Positions 46,307 through 56,560 of a stretch of DNA of 64,000 bases are shown here, one piece after another. Below the pieces are notes generated by a model that searched no databases, was not told the DNA's origin, and saw nothing but the letters and a program-made list of their open reading frames with translations. The DNA comes from Parietaria judaica (taxonomy: Eukaryota > Streptophyta > Magnoliopsida > Rosales > Urticaceae), in assembly GCA_954871525.1 (NCBI GenBank), contig OX940870.1, positions 13,609,501 to 13,673,500 of the forward strand. Reading direction: 5' to 3'. The translations under genes were made by a program, and so were the position numbers. The stretch's first letter is position 1; every line of letters starts with the position of its first letter.

Positions 46307-47296
46307 GGTAAACTGCGACTAATGTATCTAATATTTGATTTTGTGCGGATTATGTACCCAATGTTTATTTTCAGCGGCTAATGTACCCAATGTTTGATCC
46401 GTTAGATATTTTTGGGTTTTCCGTCAGTTGACCGTTAGAGAGTTATCCTCCTCTATATGTAAACTTTTCGTATTTTTGACATAACTCACTCATTTTTTGT
46501 CCAAATTTTATGCACTACATATGGTTGGAAAGATAAGAGATAGATCTACAACTTTGGTGTTTTAATTTTCGTAAAATAAGTTTAATAACAATACGAAATT
46601 TCAAATATAACATAAAAGTGGACATTAGTTTAATGCAAAATATTTGTTTCGATCAAATTTTAATATACTTAATGACTTTTTAATGATGAAACTTATAAGA
46701 AAAAAGTTGTATATAAATGTTTTATCTTTCCAACGGGTGTTTATTTATATATTTTTGACAAAAAATGAGTGAGTTATGCCAAAAATATGAAAGATGTGAT
46801 GTGAAATAATATTTCATATTTTTGGCATAACTCACTCATTTTTTATCCAAAAGTTATAAATAAACACTCGTTGGAAAGATAAAATATTTATCTACAACTT
46901 TTTTATTTTACGTTTCATCATAAAAAATCACTAAGCATATTAAAATTTGCTTAAAACAAATATTTTGCATCAAACTAATGTCCAATTTTACGTTGTACTT
47001 GAAATTTCGTATTTTTCTAAAACTTATTTTACAAAACTTAAATAACAAAAGTTGTAGATCTATCTCTTATATTTCCAACCATATGTCCTGCATAAAATTT
47101 GGATAAAATATGAGTGAGTTATGTCAAAAATATGAAAAGTGTCATATAGAGGAGGATAACTCTCTAACGGTCAACTGACGGAAAACCTAAAAATATCTTA
47201 ACGGATCAAACATTAAGTACATTAGCCGCTGAAAATAAACATTGGGTACATAATCCGCACAAAATCAAATATTGGGTACATTAGCCGCAGTTTACC
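46307..47296. mobile_element. Foldback element, 990 bp, 9-bp target duplication
   Basis: The left end GGTAAACTGCGACTAATGTA and reversed right end GGTAAACTGCGGCTAATGTA pair. Arms of over 130 bases carry repeated ATGTACCCAATGTTT units and end at TATCCTCCTCTATATG. Flanking A runs at 46297-46306 and 47297-47305 allow a 9-bp duplication AAAAAAAAA, which cannot be distinguished from chance in such DNA. The interior is a second nested inverted repeat centred near 46805, built from the same arms as the 33-34 kb block. No coding capacity. Confidence 0.8.
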
Positions 47297-47305
47297 AAAA
47301 AAAAA

Positions 47306-48690
47306 CTTCATACGTTTATGTGAAAATCTCATATAATTGCGATTTATATGACAGTTGGTAAAATTTCTTGAAGTGAAATTGATAGTTATAAATCTAGACT
47401 AAAGCCTTTAATATTAGTATTAGTCCATTTTATATGTTTCATTGCGAATTTCGTATGTATTTTGGTTTACCCTATAACTTTATTAAATTAATATTTAATT
47501 AATTAAAATTATACTAAAATTATAATATATTTTTTCAGTTTTAATTCATACTAAGTAGCTAAAAAGATAATTCACTAATTTTATGAAATAATAATTTATT
47601 CAAAATATAAATGTCTCATTTAATTTATAAATTAATTATTTAATATTAAAATAATAACATTACTAACTAGTTGCGATTGAAACCACTATAAATAAAGTAC
47701 ATTACACGAACAAGGTCAAATATCCCACTTCCTGAAACATATCTTCAACTCACACACCCACGTATTTGGAGGCAGCAAAGGGGGATCAATAGGAACGGAG
47801 TGAGCTAGTTCTCGGGAATCAATTGTCACTTACAATATTCACCTTATCTCCATTTTCAACCCGTCGATGAGAACCTGCTGAAATGATGGAGCGACACTAA
47901 TCATAAATTTCAATTTCAACTTCACTTAAATGCTCAAAATCTCTTGCCTCTATTAGTATATTTTGTTTTGTTAGATATAGTTTTCTATTTTATTTTTTTA
48001 ATTATTGTTTTGTAATTTACATGTATATTTTTAAAAAATTAACATAGATTATATCTTTAAAACTCGACGATGTTTGAATCGGAGAACGCTTTAGCCATCC
48101 ATAGTACTCCTTCAAGCTTACCAATATCAACACGTCCATATGCACGCGTCCAAAACGAGAACGGGAATGTTGTATACGTAGTGATGCGTCCACCAAGTTG
48201 GCGACATGTGCACGACGAGATGTGATGATGGCGACACGTGCACAACGTTGACGCGTGCATAACCATGAAGGGAGTAAAATTGGTTATGTCCAACTATTTT
48301 GCGGCATTAATACTAATTTTATTATTTTTTCTCACTTTTTATCTTGGATTTTTTTCTTCTTCTCAATATCAGTTTTAAACTAAAATATTTATTAATCAGT
48401 TTATTAAATATTGTTAAAAAGGTTAATTTTAAAAATATAAATAAATAAGGTACTTTACCCGCAAGATATTAGAACTATTCAAACTATCTTCTTCTCTTCG
48501 TTCGTCATCAAAATTTAATTATTAAAAAAAAAACAAAGCGACCCGTACAAGACGAGACGCGTGGCTTCTCACATGTTCCCCGTCGCAAGCATCCACTCTC
48601 GTCCAGTGTTAGACTCAAAGTGGATCTCATGTCCCTGGTGAGACTTGTACGGTGGCTCCCAAATTTTGTAACGTGGGCCAGCTTGAGTAC
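47306..48690. other. AT-rich intergenic stretch
   Basis: No gene recognised. 48160-48260 repeats GCGACA(C/T)GTGCACGACG-like words, a short tandem pattern of unclear meaning. Confidence 0.45.
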
Positions 48691-48718
48691 TCCTTGAGTT
48701 TACACCAATCCAGAAGAC

Positions 48719-49820
48719 GTGATTATGTGGCATCCTTCTATGAACAATGAGTATTTAGTCAAAAGCGGATATCAAATCAGTTTTGCTTCGACGTTCGATC
48801 TCGAAACGACATCATCATCCGGCAGTGGAACATCTTGGTCGAGTAAGACCTGGAAGGTTGTTTCTCCTCCAAAATTCAAACTTCACATGTGGCGGGTCTG
48901 CAAAAAGGTAGTGCCAACTCGTGTTGTTCTTTCTCGTCGCGGGATCTAGATGGATACTGTGCCTTCTCTGTCATCTTGAACATTAGACGGGTTACATAAC
49001 TTGCAGTAAGTGGAAATTGGCGGGATTTTGGTGTATATTGGACTGCTTGAACCAATAATCGACCAACTCTGCCCGTTTCCTCGACATTCACATCTCTCAT
49101 CCCGAGTGAGTCCACATTATTATCAATTCTTATGTGGCAAATTTGAAATAATATAACTAATATTGTGAATGAAAGCAAATAAAGGCACGAAAGACTAAGA
49201 TCGTGAAAATGCTCCAACTTAAAAGCCCCATGACGTGGGCTATGTTGATATTTGTGTTGATGCTTGATTGTCATGGGGAGGGCTATGGCATTGGTTTACT
49301 AGCTCGTAATTGCGAAAATTGATTCCTCGTGTTGTGTATTAGTTTTTAATGACACAAGTTGTCCCCTCAACTTGTATTGTATAGGATTCTATTATTCGTG
49401 GTGGATTGAGTGAGTGTATGATCAAGGATAGTTGAAGATTCACATTCACTCGAATTCTTTGGGGGGAGATTAAGCTCTAAACAATAAGTTTGTCATTCTT
49501 TTCGATTTCGAATCTATAATCTCTGATACTCATCGTCTAGCTACTCAAATCAAGTCTGTAGTTTTATGTTTCATTACAAGAGGTTGTAATGAAACCACGC
49601 ATGGTCTAACTAAACTCTATGTCTAGATGAAATATTGTTTGTCTGCAGTTTGTTCTGCCAAGTGTCGAGCCTTTGCTTTTGAATGATTTTTAATGTAATA
49701 TGGAAGTCCTAACTCTTATTCGAGACACTCGCTTAGTTGTTATCAATGATACTTTGAAGTGAAAAACTCTTCCTTATCGAGCTGCGTCCGTTTAGGGGAT
49801 TCAAAAAATTTAATATGACA
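48719..49820 (+). pseudogene. LINE relic: zf-RVT region and RNase H fragments
   Basis: The frame at 48719-48949 has the zf-RVT layout of plant LINE elements: MWHPSMNNEYLVKSGYQ, later W..K.W.VVSPPKFKLHMW and PTRVVLSRRGI. Downstream pieces resemble the RNase H part (GEGYGIGLLARN near 49275-49310). The reverse transcriptase is missing on the left and frames are broken. The assignment of sequence beyond 49310 is tentative. Confidence 0.6.
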
Positions 49821-52080
49821 TGTAGTATTTCCTTAAAAAGAAAAGAAGAAGTAGAAGAAATAACTTATGGTTTGTACCCATTAATGGGTATTAAAGTGAA
49901 AACTATTAAGTAGGAAGACAAGAAGCACTTAGCAGTGTCCTTGCTAGAGAGGGACTTGAGCAGCCTAGTGAGGACCACATGATATTTGTTTTGACCCAAT
50001 TGATTATCATGTTCCATATAAATACACAAGACTTGTAGCTGTCTTTTTTATGTACTTTTGTCTTTAAATTTTTTATTAATTAATTTAACTTAAGGCAGAT
50101 CAGAATTGCTGGATATTTAAATTTTCTTGAATTAAAAATATTGAACTCTGAACTTAATACAATTTAATAATATAAAAACAGAAATCTACGGATGATCAAC
50201 ACTGGAAATCATTGGTATCACAAATTCTAGCACAATGGGCTATATTACATAAAACCACAACCAAGTTTAAAATAAGAAAATTCGAATATCAAGAAAAATT
50301 AAGAACCCAATAAATTTTTAAACTAACCCTACAAATATATTAAAGTATGAGACGATAATTCGTGTTTCATGCCATATTTGTTGAATTAGGATTGAAAAGG
50401 AAGCAATTAAAACTTGAAACACAAGTATAGCAAGGAACTACATCATAAATTTTGAATTCTGTACAAAATTCAAAACTTTGAATGATAATTTTTTTCAAGA
50501 ATATCGAGCAAAGGGAAGAAAGTTGGATGTTTGTACAAAGGGTGAGCATGAGTTTGAATTAGGCACCCTGATGCTTTTTACGGACCCAACCCGCTCATAT
50601 CGGGCAAAAAAAAAATTTTGAACCAAACTGACCCGATAAAAATCGAGTTGTATTAGTTTTGGGCCCGAATAATTAAAATTTAATTTTATATTACAAAAAA
50701 TAATATGAAAAATATGCACCAATGTTCAATTAAAAATACCCCAAACAAACTTTTAGACATATTTGAATTAAACAACAACTCTAATTAAATTATCAAGAAA
50801 CCCCAAATGAAACTTATAAACTATTTTAAACTTTATATGATTACTACTTATTTTCAAACATGTTCAAGTAAATTCAAGCATATTCAAATAATAATTAATT
50901 ATTACTAACTAGATTTCAAATGAAAACTAATAATTGCATTTGAGATTTGAAAATGAGAGATCAAGGTCACTGCATGTAAATAAATAAATTGTCATTTTTG
51001 CGAAATTCCTTGATGATCTAAATTGTCATTTTTAATCTCCACTCATATTCTATAATATTATCTAGAGATCATCTATTATGATCCAAAAAGTAATATAATA
51101 AATAAGAAAGAGGGAAGATTCTCTTGATACATGAAAGCATCGGTCACGTGGTGAAGTAGTGTGGCATGCATGCTAGTAGTTGTAAAGCTCTCAAATGGTC
51201 CAAAGCCTTCTCTTATTAACTATATCACAGCCTGTCTTCATTTCTTACACATATAAATAATAAACATGTTCAAATAGAATCCTTCAACCAAACCAAAATT
51301 ATATCTTGAAAATGGTACATACATTGATTGAAGAATGTCGGATTTCTCTCAACTAAATGCTTAGTATATTGATTGAAGTCAAGCAGACATAAATAAGTGT
51401 AACTTCCACCTTTGAAGAGATCATCATTCATCACAAAGGGTTGCTTCTTTTTCTCATTTTTAATTATTTTATTCCAAATTGCCTATAAATGAAGTGTGTG
51501 AACGCCTTTTATCTCATATTGGTTACACTGCCACTCTTTTTATTTCTCTGTTATGGCTTTATTAAGTAGTGGATATTCTTTACCGGGGCAGAACATATTT
51601 GTTGGATGAGAATATAATTTATCTTAGGCGGAAGAACTATCGATTAGGAGGTGAAGTTCAACAGATCAGAGATCATAATGTTGAATTGCATATTGGAACG
51701 TAATCCACAAATTTAGATAATATTTATATATATTATATTATATATACAGTATATTATCCACCAAACATTCAGAATAAACCCCGTAATGGACTTTCTTGAC
51801 ATAGAATCTGAATCATCGATAGGATAGATATGTAAATTTCACCTCTAAGTCATTAATGAAAAATCTCCTAAATAAAGGAAATCTCCAATAATAGATGTCC
51901 GGATTTTTTTTTATTTGTCCATATATTGCATGCCAAACACTCGATATTAAATAGTTATGCAATGATATTTAAAACATAATGTGATACATGTTACTCTAAC
52001 GATTTCGTCTACGAAAATTTATATTCTTATGATGAAATCTCGACAATAATTTGAGTCCCATTAGCCAAGGGCCTAACACT
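49821..52080. other. AT-rich intergenic stretch
   Basis: About 2.2 kb without a recognisable gene or element ends. Confidence 0.5.
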
Positions 52081-52261
52081 CTCATAAGCTCAGTCAAAGG
52101 AAATCACATTTGACCAAGCGACGAAGATCCTCAGCGATGGGGAAGCATGCCGCGATGATCCTCCTCGATGAAGCACCAGCGACGAAGATCATCGCCAATC
52201 AACAAGAAGAGCGATGAGAGCGGCGACGATGCGCATCATCACCGACGAAGATAATAGTTCT

Positions 52262-52944
52262 TGTTGATCACCCAGCAGTGACAGGGTGAGTCAACGTCAC
52301 TTATTAACCTCGGCAACCAATCGGGCTTGACTATGAGTCAACGCTCGAGGACAAAATCAACGACAGTCATTAAGGCAACTCTATAAATACCTATCGAGTA
52401 TTACAGAGAAGGATAACTGAAACACAAGATTACAGAGAGATTCCAGAAGCGTAAGAGAGAATTTTTCTAGAGAGAGAAAGTCTCCGGTGGATACTGAAGG
52501 TGTATAAGAAGGGCAACGACGACGGAATACGGAAAGGAAAGGAAAGGCTCGGGAACGACGGAACAGAGGCGCACACTCTGGGATTCTGTCGGAGCGTCTC
52601 CACGGCGTCAGGACGGATCTTGCTCACCAGAATTCTGCTAATCGGCGGCGTCTGGCTGATCTGGAGTGCTCGGTTGAACGGTGACGGGTTTACACGGCGG
52701 AGGCTACATCCGTGGAACGTGTAGTTCATCGTAGGCGACGGCGAGCACGGGGTTGTTTGGTTCAGGGCGATTCGTCGAGAAGATCAAGACTTGTGTAAAG
52801 TTTGATTCTTTTGTAACCGATTGTAATCGAATCTACTTCTTCAATAAAACTGATCGGTTGTTCCGTCAATTATATCGCGTCGTGTTCCGCAAGTTTTGTT
52901 CGTATACCATTCTTGTTTCTCGCGTGTTGGTGTGATTCCTAACA
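52262..52944 (+). repeat. 5' LTR of the deleted copia element
   Basis: 683 bp, begins TGTTGATC and ends CCTAACA. It has a TATAAATA box at 52382-52389. It is clearly diverged from its partner at 55383-56061. Confidence 0.85.
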
Positions 52945-53081
52945 AGTGGGATCAGAGCTTGGCCATCGGAGAACCAAGGAAGGGTTCACCGACGATCAAG
53001 AAACGAGCCCAAGAAACGAACAAGAAAGTCAAGAAAGTCCAAGACTCGAAATCTTGACTTCATCGGCACGAGCAGTGATGG

Positions 53082-55230
53082 CAGTTCGGAAGTATGAACT
53101 GGAAAAGTTCACCGGTGACACGACTTCAGTATTTGGAAGATTAAGATGGAGGCACAGCTATCTCAGCTGGGCCTCGAGGACGCTATGGAAGGGGAGAAGG
53201 CTCTCTCCGAGGACATGAAGGACAAGGAGAAAGCGGCCTTCATGCGCAAGGTGAAGAGCACCATTATCTTGAATCTGGCCGACAATGTCATCAGGGAGGT
53301 GCAGAAGGAGAATACCGTTGCGGACCTATTGGCGAAGCTCGAGCAACTCTATATGAAGAAGACGCTCACAAATGCGTTATTCCTTAAACAAAAGTTGTCC
53401 AACTTCACCATGATGCCGGGAACGCAGCTAAATGATCACTTCGGCGAGTCCAACAAGATCATCACAGATCTTGAGAACATCGAGGTGACGGTAGGCCAAA
53501 AGGATCAGGCCATTCTTCTGCTCCGATCCTTGTGGGGAACCTACGAGAGGATCCAAGATATTCTCATGTACAGCGGCAGAGAAACCCTCACGGTCGACAA
53601 TGTCAAGACCGCAGTGCTCTCGAAGGAGATGCAGCGAAAGCACAAGGGGAAGACTGACGGGCGAGGAGGTGGAGCCGAGAGTCTCCAGATGAGCCGAGGA
53701 GGATCAGCCAAGCGAGAACGGTTCAGGAAAACCCTCTTGGGCAGATCCGCGTTGAGGCCGAAGGGCGTCAAGTGTTACAACTGTAACAAGGAAGAGCACT
53801 TCAAGAAATATTTCCCCGAGCAGAGGACGGGAAAATCCTACCGGAGACACTCTGACAATGAAACAACAAATGCTTCTCAAGTCTTGGCAGAGGTTGAGAG
53901 CGCCCATGTGTTGAACATCACGCCGATGAATATGAGGAAGGCATGGATCATGGATTCAGGGTTCTCCTTCCACATGTGTCACGAGATGAGCTGGTTCGTC
54001 GACCTAAAGAAGGTCAGCAACGGGATGCCAGTCTCTACAGGAAACGAGGAGATCTGCTCGGTGGCAGGATATGGCACCATTCCTCTGAAGCTCAATGACG
54101 GGTCGTCGAGGAGCTTGGAAGATGTCAGGTACGTCCCTGGACTTAAAAATAATTTAATTTCCTTAAGAGTCCTGGAAGAACATGTGTACCAATGGAAATC
54201 GATAAATGGCAGTTTGAGGGTGACGAAGGGCGCGATGCTCTACCTAAAAGCCTACCGATACAACGGGATCTATATCCTCAAAGAAGATACAACCATCGGT
54301 ACGGCAGCCAACGCTATGACGAGCAACCCGAGCAAAGCTAATCTGTGGCATGATAGGCTCGGGCACGTCAGCAAGAAGGGGTTGGAAATCTTGAAGCGAG
54401 CAGGATGCCTCAGAAAGGATAAGATCGAGAAGCTGGATTTCTGTGAGCATTGCGTATTCGGCAAGCAACACATGGTTAGTTTTGGCAAAGCCGCGCATTA
54501 CAGCGAGGCAGTCCTCGATTATGTGCACTCATATTTATGGGGCCCAGCACGAGTGGACTGTCATGGAGGAAACATGTACTTCATTTCCTTTATTGATGAT
54601 TACTCGAGAAAGCTGTGGATCTATTTGTTCAAGTCCAAGGATAAGGCATTTGAAGCCTTTACATCCTGGCGGGCATTGGTCGAAAACCAGTGCAACACAA
54701 AGTTGAAGAACTTATGCACTGACAACGGTTTAGAGTATCTGTCTGAAGAGTTCAACAAGTATTGCTCGAAGGCCGGGATTCGGAGGTCCAAAACGGTGAG
54801 GCAAACGCCTCAGCAGAACGGACTTGCCGAGAGGATGAACAAGACCATTATGGAAAGAGTCTGGTGCATGCTGTTGAGGGCAAACTTGTCCACAAAGTTT
54901 GGGGAGAAGCATTTCACACTGCAGCGTATCTCATCAACAGATTTCCTTCCTCGGCAATAAATTTCGATACGCCTCAGCACAAGTGGACGGGTCGACGAGA
55001 TGCTACCGACTATTCTTGAATAAAAGTTTTTTCATGTCAACGAAGGTAAGCTTGCCCCGAGGGCCAAAATGGAATATTTGTTGGATACCCCGACGGAGTT
55101 AAGGGGTATAAAATATGGTGTCCTGAATCGAGAAAGTGTATCATCAGTCGTGATGTCACTTTCACCGAAGGAAGTTTCCTCGAGGACCGATGAACTCCCT
55201 TGGGCGATGAAAACCTCACCAGCGAGGAGG
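53082..55230 (+). pseudogene. Copia gag-protease-integrase relic
   Basis: The gag start MAVRKYELEKF at about 53082 is out of frame with the long frame at 53146-54960 (604 codons), so a frameshift lies near 53130. The long frame has the gag body, a zinc knuckle CYNCNKEEHFKKYF near residue 210 with the last cysteine replaced, protease DSGFSFHM near 270, GAG-pre-integrase WHDRLGHVS and FCEHCVFGKQH near 400-445, and the integrase core. In the integrase, YVHSYLWGP replaces the expected YVHSDLWGP, so the first catalytic aspartate is lost. TDNGLEY and GLAERMNK keep the other two. A frameshift near 54895 moves the rest to another frame (FHTAAYLINRFPSSAINF), and integrase C-terminal blocks continue to about 55190 before the coding sequence runs into the 3' LTR. 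Confidence 0.85.
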
Positions 55231-55382
55231 TTCTTCAATTTGAGGTGGAGTTTCCCGAGCAGGTTGCTCGAGGAAGTATTTCTGAGCAGGTTTCACGAGG
55301 AAGAATATCTTAGCAGAATTTGCGAGGAGATATCCCCGAGAAGGATTTGCAAGGAGATATCACCGAAGAAGATAATAGTTCA

Positions 55383-56061
55383 TGTTGATCACCCAGCGGT
55401 GATAGGGTGAGTCAACGTCACTTATTAACCTCGGCAGCCAATCGAGCTTGACTGTGAGTCAATGCTCGAGGACGGAATCAGCGAAAGTCATCAAGGCAAC
55501 TCTATAAATACCTATCGGGTATTACAGAGAAGGATAACTGAAACACAAGATTACAGAGAGATTCCAGAAGCGTAAGAGAGATGTTTTCTAGAGAGAGAAA
55601 GTCTCTGGGGGATACCGAAGGTGCAGAAGAAGGGCAGCGACGACAGAATACGGACAGGAAAGGCTCGAGAACGACGGAACAAAGGCGCACACTCTGGGAT
55701 TCTGTCAGAGCGTCTCCGCGGCGTCAGGCCGGATCTTGCTCACCGAAATTTGGCTAATCGGCGGCGTCTGGCTGATCTGGAGTGCTCAGTTGAACGGTAA
55801 CGGGTTTACGCAGCGGAGGCTACATCCGTGGAACGTGTAGTTCATCGTAGGCGACGTCGAGCACGTGTTTGTTTGGTTCAGTGCGATTCGTCGAGAAGAT
55901 CAAGACTTGTGTAAAGTTTGATTCTTTTATAACCGATTGTAATCGAATCTGCTTCTTCAATAAAACTGATCGTTAGTTCCGTCAATTATATCGTGTCGTG
56001 TTCCGCAAGTTTTGTTCGTATACCATTCTTGTTGCTCGGTTGTTGGGTGCGATTCCAAACA
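55383..56061 (+). repeat. 3' LTR of the deleted copia element
   Basis: 679 bp, begins TGTTGATC and ends CCAAACA, with a TATAAATA box at 55503-55510. Many substitutions and small gaps relative to the 5' copy. Confidence 0.85.
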
Positions 56062-56560
56062 GTTCCAAAGACGAAGACCGAAGGCGAAATTGAAGAAACC
56101 AGTGTGGCGCAATCGACGCTCCAGCCAGTTGACGGCGACAGTTACGCCCATAATTACAGCCATGCAGTTATGGCCATTATGAGGGAATCAAACACAATTG
56201 TAACAACCCAATTATGGGGATTGATTCGAATATCTTAGCTGATTATAAATAGAGGGCTAAGACCCATGTAAAAAGGATTGCACATTTTTGCACCATCAAG
56301 ACACACGCAAAAAGGATTTCCCATTGAGGCCCAATTACTCAACAAACAACCCGACTCATTTTATAAAAAACACTCATCTCTTTCAACGTGATCTAGTTTT
56401 AATAGAAAAACCTGAGCTCTAAGGTAAACTAAACTCATAATTAGACTACCCGTAACTCTGTGACTGCGAAGGCCGATTTTCGACCTCAATAATACATAAG
56501 CCCCCAAACCAATTTGCATAATAAATATGCATTGGCTTCGTATGCGAATACGTGCACAGG
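56062..56560 (+). repeat. Possible Ty3/gypsy LTR remnant
   Basis: Directly right of the copia element. Contains a promoter-like ATTATAAATAGAGGG at 56242-56256 followed by CACATTTTTGCACC, a layout seen in plant gypsy LTRs. There is no partner LTR and no coding sequence, so this is a guess from style. Confidence 0.25.

Larger units (their letters stand above)
52262..56061 (+). mobile_element. Ty1/copia element with internal deletion and dead integrase
   Basis: Two LTRs (683 and 679 bp) enclose gag, protease and integrase only; reverse transcriptase and RNase H are gone. Flanks GTTCT (52257-52261) and GTTCC (56062-56066) share four of five bases. The primer site at 52947 reads TGGGATCAGAGCTTGG, with G where TGGTATCAG is usual. 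LTR ends resemble those of the intact element at 24.3 kb (TGTTG...CCTAACA), consistent with related lineages. Confidence 0.85.
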
